Origin: Pseudomonadota bacterium
GTDB taxonomy: Bacteria > Pseudomonadota > Alphaproteobacteria > Rhizobiales > Hyphomicrobiaceae
Assembly: GCA_023430845.1 (NCBI GenBank)
Contig: JAEYYJ010000005.1
Coordinates: 1 to 18,634 of the forward strand
Reading direction: 5' to 3'
Length of the DNA stretch: 18,634 nt
Positions 7,548 to 13,657 of the stretch are shown piece by piece. Position 1 is the stretch's first letter. Each line of letters starts with the position of its first letter. The position numbers were made by a program, and so were the translations under genes. The notes beneath the pieces are model-generated. The model ran no database searches and was not told where the DNA came from. It saw only the letters and a program-made list of their open reading frames with translations.

Positions 7548-9221
7548 ATGGCCACCGCCCAACGCGCCGCCGCGCCTTCGTCGTCCGCAGCAAAACTCGA
7601 TGCCTGCGCCAATGCCCTCACGGCCGCGGAGCGGTTGCTGCAACTCGCCAAGACCTCGGTCGGCGCGAAGTCGGCTGCGGCGGGGCGTGGGGATAGCGCC
7701 CAGCACGTGCTGCATGGGCTGGCGTGGCTCGCGACCTACGTTGAGGCGCTGCGGCAGATGCTGGGCTGGGCCCGACGCCTCGACGCCGATGGACGCGCCG
7801 GCGAGATGGAGCGGCTTCTGCTCGGTGCGGCGTTCGGCGAGTACCTCGCGCAGATTGGCGGCGGCATCCCCATGAGCCAGGGCGAGATCGTGCGCCCGGG
7901 CCAGCTCGGCATACCGGCGGCAGAGGTCGCGCGCTTCATGGCCGAGCCTGCGGTGGTGGACCTTGTCGAGAACGGCTTTACGGATGATGTGAAGGCCCGC
8001 ATCGCGGCACTGATCGCGGACCAGCCGGGCGCGACGACCTTCGGCGATACGGGCCTGGACGAGACGCTCGCCGCCATGCGCGAGGAAATGCGCAAGTTCG
8101 CCGTCGAGAAGGTCATTCCCGACGCGCACGAGTGGCACCTCAAGAATGAGTACATCCCGCTGGAAGTGATTGCCGAGATGAGCGCCATGGGCGTATTCGG
8201 CCTGACCATTCCGGAGGAGCATGGCGGACTAGGCCTCGGGAAGGAGAGCATGTGCCTCGTCTCGGAGGAGCTTTCGCGCGGGTACATCGGCGTCGGCTCG
8301 CTCGGGACGCGCTCGGAGATCGCGGGCGAACTGATCCTTCAGAACGGCACGGATGAGCAGAAGGCCAAGTATCTCGGGCCGATCGCGGCAGGCGAGATTC
8401 TGCCGACAGCCGTCTTCACGGAGCCGAACACGGGATCGGACCTCGCTTCGCTCAAGACGCGCGCCGAGAAGCACGGCGATGTCTACAAGGTCTTCGGGCA
8501 GAAGACCTGGATCACGCATCCCGCGCGGGCCGACGTCATGACGCTGCTCGTGCGCACGAACCCCAATGAGCCCGGCTACAAGGGGCTTTCCATGCTGCTC
8601 GCCGAGAAGCCGCGCGGTACGGATGAAAATCCCTTCCCCGCTGAAGGCATGACGGGCGGCGAGATCGAGGTTCTGGGCTATCGCGGCATGAAGGAGTTCG
8701 ACATTTCCTTCGATGGCTTCGAGGTGCCGGAAAGCCAGCTTCTCGGTGGCGCCGAGGGGCAGGGCTTCAAGCAGCTCATGGCGACATTCGAGTCCGCGCG
8801 CATCCAGACGGCGGCGCGTGCGGTCGGCGTGGCGCAGTCGGCCATGGATCTCGCGCTCAAGTATGCCTTGGAGCGCGTGCAGTTCGGCAAGGCGATCTAC
8901 GCTTTCCCGCGCGTTGCCAATAAGATCGCCATGATGGCCGTCGAGACCATGATTGCGCGCCAGATCACCTATTTTGCGGCGCGCGAGAAGGATGAGGGCC
9001 GGCGCTGCGATCTCGAAGCGGGTATGGCCAAGCTGCTCGCCGCGCGCATTGCCTGGGCCAACGCCGACAACGCCCTGCAGATTCATGGCGGCAATGGTTT
9101 CGCCTTGGAGTATCCGGTGTCGCGCGTGCTCTGCGACGCCCGCATTCTGAACATCTTCGAGGGTGCAGCTGAAATCCAGGCGCAGGTTATTGCCCGGCGC
9201 CTGCTTGAAGGCGCCAACTGA
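7548..9221 (+). CDS. mcd: (2S)-methylsuccinyl-CoA dehydrogenase
   Basis: FAD enzyme that oxidises (2S)-methylsuccinyl-CoA to mesaconyl-CoA in the ethylmalonyl-CoA pathway, used for growth on acetate or one-carbon compounds when isocitrate lyase is absent. The 557-residue length exceeds a normal acyl-CoA dehydrogenase (about 380). The extra N-terminal 170 residues, with SAQHVLHGLAWLATYVEALR (50-69), are characteristic of Mcd. Residues 170-557 are the dehydrogenase: TEPNTGSDLA (291-300), the RVQFGKAI block (443-450), QIHGGNGF (511-518) and the catalytic Glu538 in IFEGAAEIQ. ATG 7548 is chosen because the protein then starts as expected and AGG lies 10 bases before. No other pathway gene (ecm, ccr, mcl1) is in the window. 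The last 21 bases recur twice downstream in decayed form. An isovaleryl-CoA-type dehydrogenase is the alternative but would lack the long N-terminus. Confidence 0.88.
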   Translation: MATAQRAAAPSSSAAKLDACANALTAAERLLQLAKTSVGAKSAAAGRGDSAQHVLHGLAWLATYVEALRQMLGWARRLDADGRAGEMERLLLGAAFGEYLAQIGGGIPMSQGEIVRPGQLGIPAAEVARFMAEPAVVDLVENGFTDDVKARIAALIADQPGATTFGDTGLDETLAAMREEMRKFAVEKVIPDAHEWHLKNEYIPLEVIAEMSAMGVFGLTIPEEHGGLGLGKESMCLVSEELSRGYIGVGSLGTRSEIAGELILQNGTDEQKAKYLGPIAAGEILPTAVFTEPNTGSDLASLKTRAEKHGDVYKVFGQKTWITHPARADVMTLLVRTNPNEPGYKGLSMLLAEKPRGTDENPFPAEGMTGGEIEVLGYRGMKEFDISFDGFEVPESQLLGGAEGQGFKQLMATFESARIQTAARAVGVAQSAMDLALKYALERVQFGKAIYAFPRVANKIAMMAVETMIARQITYFAAREKDEGRRCDLEAGMAKLLAARIAWANADNALQIHGGNGFALEYPVSRVLCDARILNIFEGAAEIQAQVIARRLLEGAN

Positions 9222-9284
9222 ACAGAGCCGGTTGCTCGAAGGCGCGAACTGACCAAAAGCCACCTGCTCTAGGGTGCGAATTGA
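9201..9284 (+). repeat. Three degenerate copies of the 3' end of mcd
   Basis: The last 21 bases of mcd (9201-9221, coding LLEGAN and stop) recur at 9232-9252 with 18 of 21 identical and at 9264-9284 with 15 of 21 identical to the first. Spacing is 31 then 32 bases, so the copies are in different reading frames. The second and third also share a similar lead-in (GAGCC and AAGCC). Both extra copies lie outside the gene, and each still ends in a TGA. The pattern looks like an old local tandem duplication that has decayed. Confidence 0.7.
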
Positions 9285-9332
9285 GCATGCTGCTGCCTGG
9301 AGCACGCTGACGGGCTGCTGCGCCGTGAGTGG

Positions 9333-9364
9333 CCTTCTGCCATCCTGAAAGGATCGTCAGAAGG
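9333..9364. terminator. Hairpin between convergent genes, terminator-like without U-run
   Basis: CCTTCTG (9333-9339) pairs with CAGAAGG (9358-9364), and inside it ATCCT (9342-9346) pairs with AGGAT (9350-9354) around a GAA loop. That gives twelve pairs with a small 2/3 internal loop. It sits between the convergent mcd (+) and DM13 (-) genes, where a shared transcription stop is expected. No T-tract follows on either strand, so an intrinsic terminator is not proven; the rest of the 221-base gap holds the mcd-end repeats and nothing else I can name. Confidence 0.45.
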
Positions 9365-9442
9365 TGCCTGTCATGCTGCACGCAGGTGTCGTTGCTCCCG
9401 CATCCTCGCCACTCTATCCCCGGACAGCGTCGAGCCTCTCCG

Positions 9443-9925
9443 CTAGGTCTTGAGATCGGCGGGGGAGATCAACACGGAGAACGCCTCGCACCAGATGATC
9501 AGGCTGGCGTACTTGCTGATATCGATGCCCGAGGGAATGGCATACCGCTGGCTGCCCTTGAACGAGCGCAAGCGGCCGAGGTCGACGAACATCTGGTCCT
9601 TGAGATCGCCCGAGCGGCGGAACTCGGCTTTCGGCACGAGATAGACGTGATACTTCGGCCCCGGCCCGACCTCGAAGTTTTCCTCGAGGAACACACTGTC
9701 GCGCCGCACGCTCACGCTGCCCTTGCCCCAGTGGACCGGATCGGATGGATCGGCATGAATGAATGTGCCGCGGGCAACGACGGGTGAGGTCTTGTCGGCT
9801 TCCGTCAGCGCTTCCACGGCAGTTGGCGGTGGGAAGAGATAGGGAAAGAAGAATATCCCGGCAGCAAAGCCGAACCCTGTGCCGAGCACGCCGCCGAGCA
9901 GAAATCCGATAAGCCAGCGCTTCAA
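9443..9925 (-). CDS. Membrane-anchored DM13-domain protein
   Basis: A 160-residue protein starting with TTG at 9925, preceded by a strong GGAGGGAGGG stretch about 7 bases upstream; no ATG would keep the N-terminal anchor. Residues 5-31 are an uncleaved-looking hydrophobic helix, placing the rest in the periplasm. Residues 50-158 match the DM13 domain: GTFIHADP early, a strand-rich centre with GPGPKYHVYLVP (87-98), VDLGRLRSFKG (114-124), and the C-terminal SLIIWCEAFSVLI (141-153) carrying the conserved cysteine, Cys146. DM13 domains are proposed to take part in electron transfer because of this invariant cysteine, but the function is not settled. The gene stands alone, convergent with mcd and divergent from the YbdK-like gene. 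Confidence 0.82.
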   Translation of the reverse strand: MKRWLIGFLLGGVLGTGFGFAAGIFFFPYLFPPPTAVEALTEADKTSPVVARGTFIHADPSDPVHWGKGSVSVRRDSVFLEENFEVGPGPKYHVYLVPKAEFRRSGDLKDQMFVDLGRLRSFKGSQRYAIPSGIDISKYASLIIWCEAFSVLISPADLKT

Positions 9926-10040
9926 GGCGAGCCCTCCCTCCGATGCGTTGTGCCTCGAAGCTAGGTCATCGAGAGCAGGCGCGCCATGTGTGCGGATCGG
10001 CTACCATGCGCAACAAATATCAACTCTGCGCGAGACTCTC

Positions 10041-11177
10041 ATGCCCCCGAGCGAACCCACTCTGACCATCGGCATCGAGGAAGAGTATCACCTCGTCGAC
10101 GTCCGCACGCGCGCACTCGCGACGGAGGCGCCGCAGGGTTTCATTACCGAGTGTGAGCGCATCCTCGGGCCGCAGGTCTCGCCGGAGTTTCTGCGCTCGC
10201 AGATCGAAGTGGGCACGCGCCCATGCCGGACACTTGCGGAAGCGCGCGCGGATCTGAGGCGATTGCGATCCGGCATCATATCGAGTGCTGCGAACTACGG
10301 GCTCGCACCGATCGCTGCGTCAACACATCCCTTTGCACGCACGGGCGAGGCGCCCCATACGGATCGCGAGCGCTACCACACACTGGCCCGCGACCTTGCC
10401 GGCGTCGGGCGTCGGCTGCTCATCTCGGGGATGCACGTCCATATTGGCATCGAGGATGATGAGCAGCGCATCGACCTCATGAACCAGCTTCGCTACTTTC
10501 TGCCCCACCTTCTGGTGCTGACGACCTCGTCACCGTTTTGGGAGGGCGAGGATACAGGACTGAAGAGCTGGCGCCTTGCGATCTTCCGAGAGCTGCCGCG
10601 AACGGGGCTCCCCGGCCGGTTCAGCAGCTGGGACGAATATCGCCAGACGGTCGACGTGCTGGTGCGCGGCAAGGTGATCGAGGATGCTTCGAAGATCTGG
10701 TGGGACCTGCGCCCGTCGGCACGTTTCCAGACGCTCGAAATGCGCATCACCGACATCTGCACGTCGAGCGAGGATGCGGTGACGGTCGCCGCGCTTTTCG
10801 CGTGCATTGCGCGGATGCTCCATCGTCTGCGCCGCAACAATCAGAGCTGGCGGACGTATCCGGTCTTTCTGCTGGAGGAGAACCGCTGGCGGGCGCAGCG
10901 CTACGGCCTGTCGGGCTCGCTCTTCGATTTCGGGCGAGGGGAACTCGTGCCCTATGCCGATCTCCTGGAGGAAATTCTGGCTCTGGTTCATGAGGATGCA
11001 GTGGCGCTCGGCTGCCTCGGCGAAGTCGAGGGTGCGCGCCGCATCCTGACCGAGGGCACGAGCGCGGACCGTCAGCTCGCCTGCTTCGCGCGCGCGCTGG
11101 CCGAGGGGGCGAATCAGCAACAGGCACTGGAGGTCGTCGTCGACCACCTCGTGGCAGAGACACGCCAGGGTTTGTGA
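10041..11177 (+). CDS. ybdK: YbdK-type carboxylate-amine ligase (GCS2 family)
   Basis: Homologue of E. coli YbdK (372 residues), a weak gamma-glutamate:cysteine ligase of the GCS2 family with ATP-grasp-like glutamine-synthetase fold. The true substrate is unknown in most bacteria. At 378 residues the length fits. The N-terminal TIGIEEEYHLVD (9-20) is the family signature, with glutamates 13-15 expected to bind Mg-ATP. LISGMHVHIGIED (127-139) is a second conserved block with the two histidines, and SPFWEGEDTGLKSWR follows it. ATG 10041 is chosen because the signature normally begins within the first ten residues; the ribosome binding site is poor. It faces away from the DM13 gene with 115 bases between and is followed by a long structured gap. 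Whether it makes gamma-glutamylcysteine here is not decidable from the sequence. Confidence 0.9.
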   Translation: MPPSEPTLTIGIEEEYHLVDVRTRALATEAPQGFITECERILGPQVSPEFLRSQIEVGTRPCRTLAEARADLRRLRSGIISSAANYGLAPIAASTHPFARTGEAPHTDRERYHTLARDLAGVGRRLLISGMHVHIGIEDDEQRIDLMNQLRYFLPHLLVLTTSSPFWEGEDTGLKSWRLAIFRELPRTGLPGRFSSWDEYRQTVDVLVRGKVIEDASKIWWDLRPSARFQTLEMRITDICTSSEDAVTVAALFACIARMLHRLRRNNQSWRTYPVFLLEENRWRAQRYGLSGSLFDFGRGELVPYADLLEEILALVHEDAVALGCLGEVEGARRILTEGTSADRQLACFARALAEGANQQQALEVVVDHLVAETRQGL

Positions 11178-11231
11178 CATTTTTCGCGAAGGCTCGCGGG
11201 GGCCGTTTCGGCAGTCGTCACGGGGTGCAGT

Positions 11232-11269
11232 AATAGTGTTGGCGACCATGCCAGCTTGTTGACACTATT
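11232..11269. repeat. 8-bp inverted repeat overlapping candidate promoter
   Basis: AATAGTGT (11232-11239) and ACACTATT (11262-11269) are perfect inverse copies with 22 bases between. A TGGC/GCCA pair is nested inside. The right arm overlaps the candidate -35 box, so a regulator bound here could block the promoter. Confidence 0.45.
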
Positions 11270-11287
11270 GTGACATCAAGATTAAGC
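11259..11287 (+). promoter_or_regulatory. Candidate promoter for the yrbL-like gene
   Basis: A perfect TTGACA at 11259-11264 is followed 17 bases later by TTAAGC at 11282-11287, a weak -10. Transcription would start near 11294, at the first of the hairpins described next. The -35 is convincing, the -10 is not, which is common for alphaproteobacterial promoters. Confidence 0.4.
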
Positions 11288-11291
11288 ATCC

Positions 11292-11437
11292 CACAGACGG
11301 GTGACCTGTCTGTGACGGGCCGCACGTGAGCAGCGGAGTGCGGAACCGCCGAAAGCCCGGGAAGTCGGGCCACCGATGGGTGGTCGGCGTGCCGCCGACG
11401 AAACGACGCGGGGTCTCGGCTTGATGAAGCACCCGAG
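11292..11437 (+). ncRNA. Dense multi-hairpin leader or small RNA upstream of yrbL-like gene
   Basis: Six inverted repeats lie almost end to end. CACAGAC/GTCTGTG is at 11292-11314, and the flanking near-palindrome has only two mirrored mismatches. CCGCAC/GTGCGG is at 11320-11343, GCCCG/CGGGC at 11355-11370, CCACC/GGTGG at 11370-11383 with GATG loop, and GTCGGCG/CGCCGAC at 11383-11399 with a 3-base loop. CTCG+GCTT/AAGC+CGAG is at 11415-11437, also with a GATG loop and a 3-base bulge. The last ends 20 bases before the ATG at 11458, just ahead of GGAG at 11445-11448. No U-tract follows. This looks like a folded 5' UTR, perhaps a riboswitch or protein-binding leader; a separate small RNA is possible. 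I compared it by eye with cobalamin, TPP, glycine and yybP-ykoY consensus boxes and saw no match. The stems are seen directly; the RNA function is inference. Confidence 0.5.
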
Positions 11438-11457
11438 CAAATTCGGAGCCACTCTAA

Positions 11458-12171
11458 ATGCTGCTGCTTGGAGATGACGATCTCATCGCCGAGGGCGTGC
11501 GGCGTGACGTATTTCGCTATCCCGGCAATTCCGAGCTGCTGGTGAAGGTGCTCAAGCGCGCGTTCATCGAGAAGCGGAACGGCCAGGGAGCACCGTGGTA
11601 TAATTTCAAGCGCCTCCGCCACCGCTACTTCCGTAACCTGCGGAAACCTCACTTCGACATGTACGTGAGCGAAATTCGTGAGCAGCTCACCTTCGCGGAG
11701 ATCGGCCTGCGCCATCCGCACTATCTGCAACGCATCGTGGGCTTCGAGGAGACCAACAAGGGGCTGGGCCTGACCGTCCAAGCCGTCAAGGGGCGGGATG
11801 GCGGGCTTGCACCGACCGTCGGAGCGCTCGCCCGTGCGGGAAAACTGGATCTTCCCCTCCGCACGATGCTCGACGCGTTTTTTGACGAGCTTCTGCTGTC
11901 ACCGATTACGATTTCGGACTTGAATATCGACAATATCGTGCTCGGGTATTCCGAGGAGGAGGGTGATCACTACGTCGTCATCGATGGATACGGCACGCGG
12001 ACATTGCTGCCGGTCGAGCGAGTGAGCGAGTGGGCCAAGCGCTCCGCAAAGCAGCGCCAGTTCACCAATTTCCGCAGGCAACTTGCGAACCCGCCGCTTC
12101 GGGCAGCGCTCCGTGCACAGAAATCCAGCGTCTTTCCCGAGGGTAAAGGGGCGCCTGCTCATATTGAATGA
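11458..12171 (+). CDS. YrbL-like kinase-fold protein
   Basis: A 237-residue cytoplasmic protein with the layout of the YrbL family (named for an E. coli PhoP-regulated protein), a reduced protein-kinase-like fold of unknown activity. LLVKVLKR (27-34) fits the ATP-anchoring lysine strand. HPHYLQRIVGFEET (87-100) fits the N-lobe. ISDLNIDNIVLGY (152-164) looks like the catalytic loop Asp-x-x-x-x-Asn (Asp154, Asn159), and VVIDGYGTRTLLPV (173-186) replaces the DFG motif with Asp176-Gly-Tyr-Gly. An in-frame TAA ends directly before the ATG, so the start is fixed; GGAG is 9 bases upstream. The 237 residues are slightly longer than E. coli YrbL (about 210). In enterics yrbL responds to low Mg2+ through PhoP; here a structured leader precedes it. 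Whether it phosphorylates anything is unknown. Confidence 0.78.
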   Translation: MLLLGDDDLIAEGVRRDVFRYPGNSELLVKVLKRAFIEKRNGQGAPWYNFKRLRHRYFRNLRKPHFDMYVSEIREQLTFAEIGLRHPHYLQRIVGFEETNKGLGLTVQAVKGRDGGLAPTVGALARAGKLDLPLRTMLDAFFDELLLSPITISDLNIDNIVLGYSEEEGDHYVVIDGYGTRTLLPVERVSEWAKRSAKQRQFTNFRRQLANPPLRAALRAQKSSVFPEGKGAPAHIE

Positions 12172-12299
12172 GGTCGGCCCTATTCCCATCGGACGCCCGA
12201 CCAGCTACAACTTTCCGCGCTGATTAATGAATCGTCTGAGCCCGCGGCGCCTACCACGCGTCCTGACTGACGTGACGGCCCGCTTTCGCAGGAACGAGT

Positions 12300-13523
12300 A
12301 TGCGGAAACAGATTTGGCGCCGAGAGCGCACCGTGGTGCCGCTCGGTGCGCTGCTGCTCGCCACGCTGCTCGCGGCATGTGACCAGCCGCAGGCCCAGAA
12401 CAAGGGCCAGCAGGCCGCTTTGCCGCCCCCCGCCGTTACGACGAGCCAGCCGGTCGTCAGCGAGATCGTCGAGTGGGACGAGTACACGGGCCGCTTCGAG
12501 GCGGTCGCGAGCGTCGAAGTGCGCGCCCGCGTATCCGGTTACGTCGACAATATCGCCTTCGTCGACGGCCAGACCGTGAAGAAGGGCGACCTGCTCTTCG
12601 TGATCGATCCCCGGCCATTCGAGCGCGCGCTCGGACAGGCGCAGGCGGAACTGGAACAGGCGCGCACCAGAGCTCAGAACACGGCGCTCGATGTCGAGCG
12701 CGGCCGGCCGCTCCTCGAGCGCAAGATCATGTCGGAGAAGATGTTCGACGATCGCGCGAACCTGCAGCGCGAGGCGGAGGCTGCCGTCAAGGTCAGCGAA
12801 GCGAAAGTTGCGACCGCCGAGCTCGAGCTTGCCTTCACGCGGATCACGGCGCCGATCGATGGCCGCATCAGTCGTGCCAGCGTCAGTCTCGGTAGCTGGA
12901 TTTCGGCAGGCGGCGCTGCCAACGCGACACTGCTGACGTTGATCGTGACGCAGGATCCGATCCACATCTATTTCGACATCAGCGAGAACAACTACATCAA
13001 GTACAAACGGCTTGCCGAACGTGGCGCGCTCGCGGGCAACGACAACGGCGGCGCCGAGGTGCATGTCTCCCTGCCTGACGAGACGGCATTCGCCCATCGC
13101 GGCAAGCTGGACTTCGTCGACAATCGTCTGGATCCCGGCACGGCAACGATGCGCGCGCGCGCCATCCTGGCCAATGAAGACCAGATGTTCTCGCCGGGCA
13201 TGTTCGCCCGCGTCCGGCTTGCGGGCTCGCCAAGGGCGTCCACCGTTCTGCTGCCCGATGCGGCCATCGGTACTGATCAAGCCAACAAGTTCGTGCTCAT
13301 CGTTGCGGAGGACGGCACGGTTTCGCGCCGCAATATTCGGCTTGGGCCGCTCTATCAGGGGCTCCGCGTGATCCGCAGCGGCGTCGGAGCGCAGGACTGG
13401 GTTGTTACGAGCGGACTGCAGCGCGCGCGCCCCGGACAGAAGGTGACGGCCAATCGCGAAGTGCTCCGCCTTTCGGAAGCTCGTCCGAGTGCGGCGAGCA
13501 GCGCGACGATCAGCAGGCAATAA
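12300..13523 (+). CDS. RND efflux periplasmic adaptor lipoprotein (AcrA/MexA-like)
   Basis: Membrane-fusion protein that would bridge an inner-membrane RND pump and an outer-membrane channel. The 407 residues begin with a lipoprotein signal whose lipobox LAAC ends at Cys27, so it should be lipid-anchored. Residues 71-105 are the first half of the lipoyl-like barrel (EVRARVSGYVDNIAFVDGQ, then KKGDLLFVIDPRPF). Residues 106-178 are a charged coiled-coil hairpin, and ITAPIDGRISR (182-192) is the returning half-barrel. The middle beta-barrel contains QDPIHIYFDISENNY and the C-terminal membrane-proximal part ends in an Ala/Ser-rich tail. AGGA lies 6 bases before the ATG. The pump gene that normally follows is absent: the next gene, on the same strand and 134 bases on, is an oxidoreductase. 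It must work with a distant pump, or is a remnant. Confidence 0.92.
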   Translation: MRKQIWRRERTVVPLGALLLATLLAACDQPQAQNKGQQAALPPPAVTTSQPVVSEIVEWDEYTGRFEAVASVEVRARVSGYVDNIAFVDGQTVKKGDLLFVIDPRPFERALGQAQAELEQARTRAQNTALDVERGRPLLERKIMSEKMFDDRANLQREAEAAVKVSEAKVATAELELAFTRITAPIDGRISRASVSLGSWISAGGAANATLLTLIVTQDPIHIYFDISENNYIKYKRLAERGALAGNDNGGAEVHVSLPDETAFAHRGKLDFVDNRLDPGTATMRARAILANEDQMFSPGMFARVRLAGSPRASTVLLPDAAIGTDQANKFVLIVAEDGTVSRRNIRLGPLYQGLRVIRSGVGAQDWVVTSGLQRARPGQKVTANREVLRLSEARPSAASSATISRQ

Positions 13524-13583
13524 TGCGCGCGTGAGCCGCCCGGCATCTGCAGTTCGCCGGCATCAGCCGAGCAGCTTTCGGTC

Positions 13584-13613
13584 TTGACAGGGGCGGCCTG
13601 CGGGCTCGCTTAT
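13584..13613 (+). promoter_or_regulatory. Candidate promoter for OYE/FAH pair
   Basis: TTGACA at 13584-13589 is followed 18 bases later by GCTTAT at 13608-13613. It lies in the 134-base gap after the adaptor gene and 45 bases before the oxidoreductase start at 13658. The -35 is perfect, the -10 matches three of six. Confidence 0.42.
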
Positions 13614-13657
13614 TGACCGTGTCTGTTGCTGCAAACCTGTACGGACCGAAGGCCCTC

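Noticed and set aside
8229..9305. A 358-codon minus-strand frame opposite mcd
   Set aside because: Shadow of the acyl-CoA dehydrogenase; no domain and no ribosome binding site of note.
9290..9310. Fourth copy of the mcd-end repeat
   Set aside because: Only 13 of 21 bases match and the spacing breaks the 31-32 base period, so chance is a good explanation.
11185..11198. Hairpin CGCGA/TCGCG just after the YbdK-like gene as an intrinsic terminator
   Set aside because: The T-tract lies before the stem rather than after it, and the stem is only five pairs.
11178..11457. A tRNA, 6S, SRP or RNase P RNA gene in the structured gap
   Set aside because: No cloverleaf, no CCA end, and none of the conserved core sequences of those RNAs could be found by eye.
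12172..12202. GGTCGG/CCGACC inverted repeat after the yrbL-like gene as a terminator
   Set aside because: Six-base arms with a 19-base loop and no T-tract; too weak in a GC-rich sequence.
12180..13520. A 446-codon minus-strand frame opposite the RND adaptor
   Set aside because: No recognisable motif, basic low-complexity composition; the plus strand has a lipobox and the full adaptor layout.
13613..13657. TTG start giving 15 extra residues on the Old Yellow Enzyme
   Set aside because: The TTG lies in the candidate -10 region, while ATG 13658 has GAAGG close by and matches the usual N-terminus of the family.
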